Source: JAPLDA01 sp043783155 | GTDB lineage: Bacteria > Bacteroidota > Bacteroidia > AKYH767-A > 2013-40CM-41-45 | NCBI GenBank assembly: GCA_043783155.1 | Contig: JAYVZS010000029.1 | Coordinates: 35,556-99,555 of the forward strand | DNA: 64,000 bases | Reading direction: 5' to 3' | In this document: in pieces, positions 48,463 through 57,659 of the stretch | How positions within the stretch are numbered: position 1 is the first letter of the stretch | How the letters are laid out: each line of letters begins with the position of its first letter | Program-made: the position numbers and the translations under genes | Notes under the pieces: generated by a model | What the model was told of the DNA's origin: nothing | Databases searched by the model: none | What the model saw: only the letters and a program-made list of their open reading frames with translations

Positions 48463-49947
48463 TCATTCCTTCACAAATATCTTCACCACCTTCTCTCTAT
48501 CAGAAAGCAATTCTAAAAAATAAACCCCTTGCGAAAGTGAAGTTGTGTTAACTTCGAGGTACTCACCGTTTTTTATGAAAGAAAAATTTACAGCCATCTC
48601 CTGCCCAAAAGCATTAAATATTTTTAGTTCTTTATTTTTAAATTTTTCGGGTAAAGCTGCATACAAGACCCGTGTTGTTGGATTCGGAAAAAGTTTTAAT
48701 CCAATTTCCTCTTCTTTTAAAAGAGCTGGGTTGAGCGTTAACAATGTATCACAAATACTTGTTGAATCTGCTCCTAAAAAATAATTGGGAAAATTGGGAA
48801 TCGTAAAAGCATTATAAGTTGGTAGGTGAACACAATGCTGGCAGACGTTGCATGCTAAACCTAAACTATCTGGGTAGTTAATGACATGCATGTCTAACGT
48901 ACCATTTCCACAATTGACATAAATTTTTTGATCAGGCGCTAACAGAGAGAGGTTAAAGGTACTGGCAAAAGGAGGATGTGGTGAATAAAAACTATCCCAC
49001 ACTGCAACAATAGTTTTGGTAGATGGAATATTTGCAGCCGTTAAATCAAACTGGTAAATGTAGTTGGTGGACGAGAGATATAGAACTTTTGAGTTTTCAG
49101 AAAATGCCGCGCCTGCTGCGTAAGCTGAATCGTCAATGGCAACATGAACGCAATTACTGAAATCTCCCGTGCAGCGATCAAAATCCATAATGTCCAAATC
49201 ATCACCAGCATGGTAAATAGCAAACTTACTTCCGTCAGGTGAAAATACGGTTTGGCCACCCCCATAATTAACCATGATCTTTCCTATGTTTTGAATATAG
49301 GGCGCACTGATTCCTCCAGGAGTTACAAGAAACTTGAAATAACGATTGCTGTTGTATTGATGACAAATCACCCACCAGTCTCTACCATTCGCATGTTTAC
49401 ACCCGGTTACAAAACCCGCCACCAATACATCTGTTAGTATAGTGTCATTTTTATTCACAACTCCACCGAGTCCATTGTCCAACGTCATATCAATAACTGA
49501 AGTGTGAAAATAAAAAGCAGAAAAAATACCGTTGTCTATCGTTTCATGAAACAAATAATATTTCATTGAATCACCCGGGAAAGGAATTATTAAATCGGCC
49601 TGGGTAATGGACAATCCATCATTAAGATACGCTGTTGTATAGACACCCGGATTAAGCCCATCCCCGTTCAACATTGTGTCTCCAAGAGCGTTGGCGATAT
49701 AAACACCATTCGTATAAAATAATACATTGCCATTTGAGTTAGTTATGATTCCATTGGATGTGCAGAAATTCATGGTACGATTTACATGATAAATATTGGG
49801 TGTCCCGGAACTAAAATCAATATTGGTTCCTCCAAAAGGTAAACTGGCCCCATTATCATACCCCATCATCCATAAATTGGTAATGCCATGGGAAAAAGAA
49901 TTGGATGCAACAAATAAAGGAATAATAAAATACAAATACTTTTTCAT
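48463..49947 (-). CDS. Secreted beta-propeller-like protein with T9SS sorting domain
   Basis: A 494-residue protein with a signal peptide (MKKYLYFIIPLFVASNSFSHG). The body is beta-rich with propeller-like blades, such as YGGGQTVFSPDGSKFAIYHAGDDLDIMDFDRCTGDFS. The C-terminal 80 residues are a type IX sorting domain (LKLFPNPTTRVLYAAL, LKIFNAFGQEMAVNF, LSQGVYFLELLSDREKVVKIFVKE). It should reach the cell surface or medium. The gene is next to a decayed T9SS tail and an outer-membrane protein, all on the minus strand. Confidence 0.88.
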   Translation of the reverse strand: MKKYLYFIIPLFVASNSFSHGITNLWMMGYDNGASLPFGGTNIDFSSGTPNIYHVNRTMNFCTSNGIITNSNGNVLFYTNGVYIANALGDTMLNGDGLNPGVYTTAYLNDGLSITQADLIIPFPGDSMKYYLFHETIDNGIFSAFYFHTSVIDMTLDNGLGGVVNKNDTILTDVLVAGFVTGCKHANGRDWWVICHQYNSNRYFKFLVTPGGISAPYIQNIGKIMVNYGGGQTVFSPDGSKFAIYHAGDDLDIMDFDRCTGDFSNCVHVAIDDSAYAAGAAFSENSKVLYLSSTNYIYQFDLTAANIPSTKTIVAVWDSFYSPHPPFASTFNLSLLAPDQKIYVNCGNGTLDMHVINYPDSLGLACNVCQHCVHLPTYNAFTIPNFPNYFLGADSTSICDTLLTLNPALLKEEEIGLKLFPNPTTRVLYAALPEKFKNKELKIFNAFGQEMAVNFSFIKNGEYLEVNTTSLSQGVYFLELLSDREKVVKIFVKE

Positions 49948-49969
49948 TTATTCAAATGTAATAAAATAA

Positions 49970-49999
49970 ACCCCGCCATGCAAGGTTGTATGGCGGGGT
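49970..49999 (-). terminator. Hairpin between decayed T9SS tail and T9SS gene
   Basis: Perfect 10-bp stem ACCCCGCCAT/ATGGCGGGGT (49970-49979 and 49990-49999). On the minus strand it is followed by TTATTTTATT, as expected for the terminator of the now-decayed gene. Confidence 0.75.
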
Positions 50000-50010
50000 C
50001 TATTTATTCA

Positions 50011-50238
50011 TCATCTTGTAATAATTAATTTATTCGTGGTAATCTTTTCGACGCAGCAAATTACCTTGAAGTAATACACACCATTGGTTAATTTGCCCGT
50101 GTCAAAAACAAGCTGATGGGTTTTGCAAGACAGTTTATTGATACTCTGCTATTGACCAAGTGCATCATAAATCTCAAAAATTCCGTCCTCACCAATATTT
50201 CAAGAAATGAAATAAAAAACAGGAACATCTTTTTTCAT
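50011..50238 (-). pseudogene. Remnant of a T9SS C-terminal sorting domain
   Basis: Read on the minus strand from the ATG at 50238, this gives MKKDVPVFYFIS, a TGA, then GEDGIFEIYDALGQ, a TAG, and then LVFDTGKLTNGVYYFKVICC and KLIITR before the natural stop at 50011-50013. The EIYDALGQ and LTNGVYYFKV motifs are diagnostic of the type IX sorting domain, but two in-frame stops break it. The N-terminal part of the parent gene is missing. It lies directly after the 282-aa outer-membrane protein gene and before its own intact terminator. It is probably a dead remnant, possibly from a deletion or gene fusion. Confidence 0.82.
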
Positions 50239-50242
50239 TGCA

Positions 50243-51091
50243 TCAGATAATCGAAAAACCGATCGACATTGTAAAGTAAGTAACAGCGGTCGCCTTTAAT
50301 CGCTTGGGCTGGTTGAGCGGGATGTTGTGATGAACGGCAGGTTCAAAAGTAAACCGGCCGATGTTGTATTCCAGTGGAAAAGAAAATTCGATCCCGGTTA
50401 AGTTGAATCGTGTGTCGACCGTTGCCGAAGCATTTTGCTGCGCCGATGTGTCCCCCTGATTCTTTAGCTTAATCTTGTAAAAATTCAATGTGCCCGCGCT
50501 CAAGCTGACTTGCGGTTTTATTTTTAACTCATCATCATCAGCAAATACATTTTCAAAAATAACGGGGTACGAGTTGTCAAGCGTAAAACTATAATCGGTG
50601 CTGCCGTTTCCGAAATCATAATCCAAAAATAATTTTGATTTTAAGTGGCCGAACCCTTTCCGAAGAATAAATTCCACGTTGTTATTAAAAACAGAACTTA
50701 ACTGCTGGCTTTGTTTCCCGTACGTGAAATGCGAGTATCCGACAGATGCTTCCAGCTTCTTTTTGAAAAGGAAAAAATCCCACCCGATATTCAGATCCAG
50801 TTCATCCCAGCGTTTTTTTGGACTGATCAGCCGATAGGCAACAACGCTTACGAAAAAACCGGATGGAGCTTCGTATGATAAAGAAGGGGAAAGATATACC
50901 TGGTTCACGCTTGCCGATCTGCCGAGGAAGGTTTTATTGGAGCCGTAATCAATTGACACCAATAAATTCCGGGTAAAGCATGTGTCATCATCATTTGGTA
51001 AAGAATCATTCGCAGCAAACAGGGAACTGAAGGGGAGCAGTAAAATGATCAGAGAAATATAAAAAACACGTCGTTGAAATTTCATCGGCAT
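50243..51091 (-). CDS. Predicted outer-membrane beta-barrel protein
   Basis: A 282-residue protein with a signal peptide (MKFQRRVFYISLIILLLPFSSLFAA; the ATG two codons later is also possible). The mature chain shows alternating strands with aromatic girdle residues and polar turns, such as FFLFKKKLEASVGYSHFTYG and HLKSKLFLDYDFGNGSTDYSFTL. It ends in a barrel-like VTYFTMSIGFSII. No specific family was recognised. It may be a porin-like or transport-coupled barrel; function unknown. Confidence 0.72.
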   Translation of the reverse strand: MPMKFQRRVFYISLIILLLPFSSLFAANDSLPNDDDTCFTRNLLVSIDYGSNKTFLGRSASVNQVYLSPSLSYEAPSGFFVSVVAYRLISPKKRWDELDLNIGWDFFLFKKKLEASVGYSHFTYGKQSQQLSSVFNNNVEFILRKGFGHLKSKLFLDYDFGNGSTDYSFTLDNSYPVIFENVFADDDELKIKPQVSLSAGTLNFYKIKLKNQGDTSAQQNASATVDTRFNLTGIEFSFPLEYNIGRFTFEPAVHHNIPLNQPKRLKATAVTYFTMSIGFSII

Positions 51092-51198
51092 AAATTTATT
51101 AAGATATTTGAAACCGCCACCGAATTATTTTATCATTCATTTAACGATCATGCTAACCGATAAAATAATTGTAGTTTCGTGGCAATAAATCAGTTCCT

Positions 51199-51966
51199 GT
51201 GAATCGCGAAAACTCCATCATCCGGGTAAAAGATCTCGTTAAACATTACGAACAAATTCAAGCCGTGAACGGAATCAGTTTTGATGTTTACGAAGGAGAA
51301 ATTTTTGGGTTACTTGGTCCGAACGGAGCCGGCAAAACCACCACCCTTGAAATCATTGAAACGCTTCGGGAAAAGACATCGGGAGAAATCTATGTGGAAG
51401 GATTGTCGGTTGATAAAGACGCCAACCGGATAAAAAAAATTATCGGTGTTCAGTTGCAAGCGGCAGGATATTATCCGAGTCTCACATTGCTGGAACTGCT
51501 CCGCTTGTTTTCCGGTTTGTACAACGTAAAAATTGTTCCGATGGAAATGTTGAAGCTCGTCGGGCTTGAAGACAGGGGCAATGCGAAATACAAAGAATTA
51601 TCTGGCGGACAAAAACAGCGGTTCTCTATTTGCACGACCTTAATTAACCGCCCGAAAATTGTTTTTCTGGATGAACCCACTACAGGCCTCGACCCGCAAG
51701 CGAGAAGAAATCTGTGGGATTTAATTCGTATGATCAGGGACAAAGGGACTACAGTGGTAATCACCACCCATTACATGGACGAAGCGGAAAATCTCTGCGA
51801 TCGTGTTGCCATTGTTGAAAAAGGAAAAATTATCGCATTAGATACCCCGGATAAATTAATTGATGCGCTCGTTGCAAAAGGGTTCGAAAGAAAAAAAGAA
51901 GTGAAGCAGGCGAACCTGGAAGATGTTTTTCTTGCGTTGACGGGACAAGAGTGGAGAGATGAATAA
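51199..51966 (+). CDS. ABC transporter ATP-binding protein
   Basis: A 255-residue cytoplasmic ATPase; the start is GTG. Walker A is LLGPNGAGKTTTLEI, the Q-loop region is IIGVQLQAAGYYPSL, the signature is KELSGGQKQRFSICT, Walker B is IVFLDEPTTGLDP and the H-loop is ITTHYMDEAE. This is the ABC-2 exporter type (DrrA/CcmA-like). It is followed by its permease at 52001, 34 bp away. Substrate unknown: antibiotic, lipid or polysaccharide export are usual for this family. Confidence 0.94.
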   Translation: MNRENSIIRVKDLVKHYEQIQAVNGISFDVYEGEIFGLLGPNGAGKTTTLEIIETLREKTSGEIYVEGLSVDKDANRIKKIIGVQLQAAGYYPSLTLLELLRLFSGLYNVKIVPMEMLKLVGLEDRGNAKYKELSGGQKQRFSICTTLINRPKIVFLDEPTTGLDPQARRNLWDLIRMIRDKGTTVVITTHYMDEAENLCDRVAIVEKGKIIALDTPDKLIDALVAKGFERKKEVKQANLEDVFLALTGQEWRDE

Positions 51967-52000
51967 TATTCCGGATGGAATAATTTAATGCGCCAGTGAG

Positions 52001-53104
52001 ATGATGGAAGAAAAAAAATATTCCCAGATTAAAGCGATGTTTGCCATTGCAAGGGCGAGTTTGCGATCCACTACGAGAAGCCCGTCGGCCGTAGTTTTCA
52101 CACTCGCATTCCCGTTAATTTTTATTGTTGTTTTTGGATTTATCGGTGGCGGAGCATTTTCGGTGGATGTTGCTGTGAAAAAGGATTGCGATAAAAACAA
52201 TCCCATTTACCAGGCATTGCTGAATGTTCCTGTGGTGAAATTAGATACGTCTGTAACAGAAGCAGACATGAAAACAAATCTGGAGAAAGGAAGAATTGAT
52301 GCAACGCTTTCAATAAAAGTAAACAGTGCAGGTGTCATGCCCCAATATAGTGTGTCTGTTGAAACATCAAACGCTTCGCGTGAAAGAGGGAATATTTTAA
52401 AATCGGTATTGAACAATATTTTTTATACTATCAATACTGAGATTGCCAGGATTCCCACGGTGGCTGAGTTAAAAGAAACGGAAGTGAACGTGAGAGAATA
52501 CAAAACGATTGATTTCATTCTTCCCGGTCAGTTAGGATTTTCATTGTTGAGCTCTGGTGTCTTTGGAACTGCATTTGTTTTTCTGAGTTTACGGCAGACG
52601 CTGGTGATCAAACGTTTTTTTGCAACTCCGATTCAACGTCCATTCATTGTTCTTGGAGAAGCGCTTAGCCGGCTTGTGTTTGCATTAACCGGTGCATTAA
52701 TCATTATTCTCATCGGTCATTATGCATTCGGATTTACGTTGATTCACGGAATCGCAACGGTCATTAACATGCTCGTCCTTTCTACGTTGGGCTTAATTGT
52801 TTTTATGGGATTTGGATTTGCCGTTTCCGGAATCGCTAAAAATGAGAGTTCCATTCCGCCGATAGCGAACATCATAACACTGCCACAATTTTTGTTGTCT
52901 GGAACATTTTTTTCAATCTCGGCATTTCCCTCGTGGTTGCAACCAATCTGCAATGTTCTTCCGTTAACATACCTGAATGATGCGATGCGAAAAGTTGCAT
53001 TTGAAGGTGCCAGTCTGTTTAGTGTCGGGCACCAGATCGGAATCATTTGCCTCTGGGGTGTGGCCATCTATATTCTTGCCGTGAAGGTTTTTAAGTGGGA
53101 ATAG
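52001..53104 (+). CDS. ABC-2 type transporter permease
   Basis: A 367-residue inner-membrane protein. One helix near the N-terminus (SAVVFTLAFPLIFIVVFGFIG), then an extracytoplasmic domain of about 130 residues, then five helices. The ABC-2 block is PPIANIITLPQFLLSGTFFSISAFPSWLQPICNVLPLTYLNDAMR. It forms the channel with the ATPase at 51199. The large soluble loop is typical of drug or lipid ABC-2 exporters of the YhhJ/DrrB group. Confidence 0.92.
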   Translation: MMEEKKYSQIKAMFAIARASLRSTTRSPSAVVFTLAFPLIFIVVFGFIGGGAFSVDVAVKKDCDKNNPIYQALLNVPVVKLDTSVTEADMKTNLEKGRIDATLSIKVNSAGVMPQYSVSVETSNASRERGNILKSVLNNIFYTINTEIARIPTVAELKETEVNVREYKTIDFILPGQLGFSLLSSGVFGTAFVFLSLRQTLVIKRFFATPIQRPFIVLGEALSRLVFALTGALIIILIGHYAFGFTLIHGIATVINMLVLSTLGLIVFMGFGFAVSGIAKNESSIPPIANIITLPQFLLSGTFFSISAFPSWLQPICNVLPLTYLNDAMRKVAFEGASLFSVGHQIGIICLWGVAIYILAVKVFKWE

Positions 53105-53167
53105 AAGGAGGATGTATTTACGTTTCAAAGAGAAGTGTTCACATAAAATACAGGATTTGCAGCTGTC

Positions 53168-53183
53168 AATTTGCTAATTTGCT
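53168..53183. repeat. Tandem AATTTGCT octamer
   Basis: Two perfect tandem copies of AATTTGCT in the 144-bp spacer before the PKD adhesin gene. On the other strand it reads AGCAAATT, a word that recurs in intergenic DNA of many Bacteroidota. Confidence 0.45.
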
Positions 53184-53248
53184 CTTGGTTTCCCGCCATC
53201 ATCGGTTGCCTGTGGCCGTTACAAAAGCGTTAATTCTAAATTTGTCGA

Positions 53249-56200
53249 ATGAGATCAGCTAATATCAGAATTTGGTCTTCTTTATTATTTGCCTTTCTTC
53301 TTGGCTCTTCTTTGTTTGCGCAAAGAGGAAAAGACGGGGCGAAAGTAATTTCTGTAGCCAATACCATCGTCAATGAATACACGCTTTTGAGTGCAGATGC
53401 TTCATCAGGAAGCTCGTTTGTTTCTGTTGCTTCAAGCAATTTAAATACAAGTGGATTGTTTTCTTCTTCACTTTCTGCAGGTGATTTGATTATGATTATT
53501 CAAATGCAGGGAGCCACAATAAAAATGGCATCAGATACTTCGTACGGTGAAGTGCTGAATTATAACAACTGTGGCAACTACGAGTTTTGTGAAATAGCAA
53601 GCGTTCCCGATGCTACGACAATAAATTTTGATTGTCCGTTACAACACGATTATTCAGTATCGGGAAAAGTTCAGGTTATTCGTGTGCCGCGTTATTCTTC
53701 ATTGACAATCAACAATGGTTTTGGTATTACCTGTTCAAACTGGAATGGTTCCACCGGGGGCGTTGTTACAATGGAGGTTTTGGGAAACACCGTTTTGAAT
53801 GGAACAGGAAAAATTGATGTGACGGGAAAAGGTTTTAGAGGAGGAATACTCAATGAAAATTTATCTGCGTATGGTGTTAACAATACCTATTCTGCCATCG
53901 GCGATTTAGGTGCTGAAAAGGGTGAAGGAATTGCGGGCTTCGAAACAGCGTACGATTTACTCGGAGGGAGATATTGTCGGGGTGCAGCAGCAAATGCAGG
54001 TGGCGGTGGAAACGCGCACAACTCCGGTGGTGGTGGTGGTGCGAATGCGGGGGATCCTGTTATATATACCGGGAAAGGATGTCCGGATGTAAGCAACGCA
54101 AGTTGGGTGACAGCATGGAATCTTGAATACAATGGCTTTGCAAGTTTAATAAGTTCCGGTGGCGGTCGTGGCGGATATACTTTTTCTTCATCTAACCAGA
54201 ACGCACTTGTTACCGGGCCCAACAATGTTGCATGGGGAGGAGACAAACGCGATTACAATGGAGGTCTAGGTGGCCGGCCATTAGATTATTCTGCCGGAAA
54301 AATTTTTATCGGAGGAGGTGGTGGTGCCGGCGATCAGAATGATAACAGAGGAGGTAATGGTGGTAATGGTGGCGGGATGATTTATCTTTTAAATTCAGGA
54401 ACCGTTTCGGGAATCGGACAATTAATTGCAACGGGAGGTAACGGATCTAACACCTCTTCATCGTCAGGAAATGATGCTGCCGGTGGTGGTGGTGGTGGTG
54501 GTACTGTAATTATTAATTCAGCCGGAATGATCAGCGGGATTTCTGCATCTGCAAGCGGTGGTAACGGAGGAAATCAAATATTGTCATTGTTGAACCAGGA
54601 AGCAGAAGGGCCGGGAGCCGGCGGAGGTGGCGGCTACATTGCTGTTTCAAACGGGATAATTTCAAGAACAGCAGCAGGTGGAAATAATGGCACAACCAAT
54701 TCTTTCAGTCTTACTGAATTTCCGCCGAATGGTGCAACCAAAGGCGGGAGCGGAACAACCAATGCCGTCATTCCCGAATTTCATCTCGTTACAAACGACG
54801 ATACAATTTGTTCGGGAAGCACCGCGACATTAAATGTATCCGTTTCTGGTACTGCTCCGGCAGGAATCACATTTCAATGGTATAACACTTCTTCCGGGGG
54901 AACTTTATTGGGAACAGGAAATACATTTACATCTCCGGTGCTCACATCATCAGCTACATATTTTGTCGGTAGTTGTCCGGGCACGTATCGGCAGGCAATA
55001 CGTGTAAATGTAGATGTGGTGCAACCCAATTTTTCTTTTACAACAACCTGCCTTGGAACAGCAACAACATTTTCCGGAACAGCTACAACATCATTGGGAT
55101 TTGCTTTGACATGGAATTGGGGTTTCGGTGATGGAACCGGAAGCGCGTCCTTGCAGAATCCGGTTTATAGTTATACAGCAGCAGCATCTTACAATGTTAT
55201 ACTTACTGTTCATGATAATTTGGGATGTACGAAATCAGTAACACGAAATGTATCTGTGAATCCGCGGCCTCTAATTATGTTCTCTTCTGATGTTACAAAC
55301 GGATGTGGACAAGTCAATGCCGTTTTTTCTAATACGACCACAAATGGAAATGTGTACTTCTGGAATTTTGGAGATGGAAACAATTCTGCTCAGTTAACTC
55401 CTTCACATAGTTACAATGCTCCGGGACAATACACGGTTTCGCTTTCCGCTGTTTCGGTAAATAATTGCTCATCCACCGACTCTATCGTGGATATGATTAC
55501 GGTGAACCCTGCGCCCATTGCAATATTCTCAGCAACCAATGCCTGCCTTGGAGATACTATTCACTTTTTAAATTCGTCAGTCGGAAATGGCTCTGTAATT
55601 TCGAATTTCAACTGGAACTTTGGAGATGGATCCGGAACATCATCTGATCAGAATCCCTTTTATGTCTATGCATCACAGGGAAATTATGATCTGGTATTGA
55701 TTGTTACAAATGCAGCTGGATGTTCTGACACTTCTGTTCAAACGATTGTCGTAAGTCCGGCACCGGTTGTGAATTTCGCATCCGATCTTTTCAACGGCTG
55801 CGGACAAGCGAGTATAAACTTTACCAATAACACTTCGGGCATAGCTGTTTTTAACTGGAGTTTCGGAGATGGAGATACATCAACCCAAATTACTCCCAGC
55901 CATACTTATATAGCACCGGGACTATATACTGTTATACTTTCTGCATTAAACGGGAGTTGCCGGGATGCTGATACGATTGTAAACATGATTTCTGTTTACC
56001 CGAAACCAACGGCTTCTTTTAACGTGACTTCAGTTTGCGAAAAGGACAGCACTCGCTTCATCAATGCATCCATGGGGAATGGCGAAATGATTACAAATTA
56101 TTCCTGGGATTTCGGAGACTCCCTCTATTCTTCATTGTCAAATCCTTCGCATCATTATGTATCTGTCGGATCTCACATCGCAACATTAATTGTTGCCGAC

Positions 56201-57490
56201 TCTTCCGGGTGCAGGGATACAATTTCGCAACCGGTTTCAATTTATCCCGTTCCGGATGTCAACTTTACTACAAACAGCCAGTCAGCATGCGACAGTCTTG
56301 TTGTTAATTTTTCGAACAATACATCGGGTGCGTCAACTTATTTGTGGCATTTCGGAGATGGCGGAACATCAACGAATATCAATCCAACGTACCACTATTC
56401 GGTACCCGGAACATATACAGTTGCGCTTACTGCGACTACTTCCCATGGCTGTGATCTGTCTCTTGCAGTTCTCAACATGATTATCATTCATCCATCACCT
56501 GTTGTTGATTTTTCAGCATCGCAAACAAATTTTTGTTCGAATAACTGCATTGGCTTTAGTGATTTATCTAACGGAGTGCATTCAATGTGGTCATGGTCTT
56601 TTCCGGGAGCAATTCCTGTATCATCAGCAATTCAAAATCCCTCAACAGTTTGCTATTCTGCTCCCGGAATTTATGCGGTTACACTTACAACATCTAACAA
56701 CTTCTGTTCTTCTGAAAAAACAATCAGCAATTATATCAATGTGTTGAATTGTTCTCAACCTGTTGCTGATTTCTTTTCAAGCGATACTACTATTTGCAGC
56801 GGAACATGTTTGAATTTTGTCAATACCTCCTCGAATGTTAATGCACTTCGGTGGCTTTTTCCTGGCGCTGTCCCTTCGGTTTCAACAGATATGAATCCTG
56901 CGAATATTTGTTATGGTGTTCCCGGAAATTATGATGTCACTCTGATCGCTTCGAATCCGTTAACGGCAGATACATTGTTTATACCCGGTTATATACATGT
57001 GTTTGCACCGCCGTCTGCTCCCGTCATTTTTCAACAGGCGGATACACTCATGATTGCTCCGACAGCATCATCTTATCAATGGTATTATGACAGCATTTCA
57101 ATTTCAGGAACGAATAATCCATATTATACCGCTGTTCTTCCCGGCCATTACTCGGTTTTAATAACGGATTTCGCAGGATGTACGGCGACATCATCATCCT
57201 ATTATTTTTCTTTGGTTGGCGTAACAACAATCAACCAACAGAATGGTTTGGTGATCTATCCAAATCCTGTTTCAGGTCTTTTAAACATCCGGTTCGATTC
57301 AAAAGAAAGGGATCAGATGAAAATAAAAATTGAAACCATACAGGGGGTATTGTTAGCCGAAAAGAGATTCAATGTGGTCAACGGAACAAATCATTTTTCG
57401 CTGGATGTTGGCTCTCTTTCTTCCGGAATTTATTTTATATCTCTCGAAACATCGGCAGGCGTACTAATACAAAAGTTCATCCGGCAGTAG
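53249..57490 (+). CDS. Large PKD-repeat adhesin with T9SS sorting domain
   Basis: A 1413-residue exported protein (signal peptide MRSANIRIWSSLLFAFLLGSSLFAQ). Residues about 150-480 are glycine-rich with GGGGNAHNSGGGGG-like runs, a predicted extended beta-helix. An Ig-like region then leads into eight PKD domains of about 80 residues with the WNFGDG/WSFGDGD signatures. The last 80 residues are a type IX sorting domain (LVIYPNPVSGLLNIRF, LSSGIYFISLETSAGVLIQKFIRQ). It should sit on the cell surface or be released, as an adhesin or matrix protein. The TAAATTTG sequence just 12 nt before the ATG could be a promoter giving a nearly leaderless mRNA. Confidence 0.9.
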   Translation: MRSANIRIWSSLLFAFLLGSSLFAQRGKDGAKVISVANTIVNEYTLLSADASSGSSFVSVASSNLNTSGLFSSSLSAGDLIMIIQMQGATIKMASDTSYGEVLNYNNCGNYEFCEIASVPDATTINFDCPLQHDYSVSGKVQVIRVPRYSSLTINNGFGITCSNWNGSTGGVVTMEVLGNTVLNGTGKIDVTGKGFRGGILNENLSAYGVNNTYSAIGDLGAEKGEGIAGFETAYDLLGGRYCRGAAANAGGGGNAHNSGGGGGANAGDPVIYTGKGCPDVSNASWVTAWNLEYNGFASLISSGGGRGGYTFSSSNQNALVTGPNNVAWGGDKRDYNGGLGGRPLDYSAGKIFIGGGGGAGDQNDNRGGNGGNGGGMIYLLNSGTVSGIGQLIATGGNGSNTSSSSGNDAAGGGGGGGTVIINSAGMISGISASASGGNGGNQILSLLNQEAEGPGAGGGGGYIAVSNGIISRTAAGGNNGTTNSFSLTEFPPNGATKGGSGTTNAVIPEFHLVTNDDTICSGSTATLNVSVSGTAPAGITFQWYNTSSGGTLLGTGNTFTSPVLTSSATYFVGSCPGTYRQAIRVNVDVVQPNFSFTTTCLGTATTFSGTATTSLGFALTWNWGFGDGTGSASLQNPVYSYTAAASYNVILTVHDNLGCTKSVTRNVSVNPRPLIMFSSDVTNGCGQVNAVFSNTTTNGNVYFWNFGDGNNSAQLTPSHSYNAPGQYTVSLSAVSVNNCSSTDSIVDMITVNPAPIAIFSATNACLGDTIHFLNSSVGNGSVISNFNWNFGDGSGTSSDQNPFYVYASQGNYDLVLIVTNAAGCSDTSVQTIVVSPAPVVNFASDLFNGCGQASINFTNNTSGIAVFNWSFGDGDTSTQITPSHTYIAPGLYTVILSALNGSCRDADTIVNMISVYPKPTASFNVTSVCEKDSTRFINASMGNGEMITNYSWDFGDSLYSSLSNPSHHYVSVGSHIATLIVADSSGCRDTISQPVSIYPVPDVNFTTNSQSACDSLVVNFSNNTSGASTYLWHFGDGGTSTNINPTYHYSVPGTYTVALTATTSHGCDLSLAVLNMIIIHPSPVVDFSASQTNFCSNNCIGFSDLSNGVHSMWSWSFPGAIPVSSAIQNPSTVCYSAPGIYAVTLTTSNNFCSSEKTISNYINVLNCSQPVADFFSSDTTICSGTCLNFVNTSSNVNALRWLFPGAVPSVSTDMNPANICYGVPGNYDVTLIASNPLTADTLFIPGYIHVFAPPSAPVIFQQADTLMIAPTASSYQWYYDSISISGTNNPYYTAVLPGHYSVLITDFAGCTATSSSYYFSLVGVTTINQQNGLVIYPNPVSGLLNIRFDSKERDQMKIKIETIQGVLLAEKRFNVVNGTNHFSLDVGSLSSGIYFISLETSAGVLIQKFIRQ

Positions 57491-57610
57491 TTCTCGTTTT
57501 TATAGCCCATTGGTTGCAGAGGTAATCATCCTCATTCTTTTTCGCAGCGCTTTTTGTAAGATTCCTGTAAGGAACCCTTCTTGTTGCTATGAACAATCAC
57601 GGTAGTAACC

Positions 57611-57625
57611 TGTATAATTTATACA
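57611..57625. promoter_or_regulatory. Palindrome TGTATAATTTATACA before the TonB receptor
   Basis: Perfect 7-bp dyad around a central T, 35 bp before the ATG at 57660. It could be an operator for a dimeric regulator or only a chance AT-rich palindrome. Confidence 0.35.
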
Positions 57626-57659
57626 ATAATAAAGAAGTATTCAAGCGGATGCTTTATAA

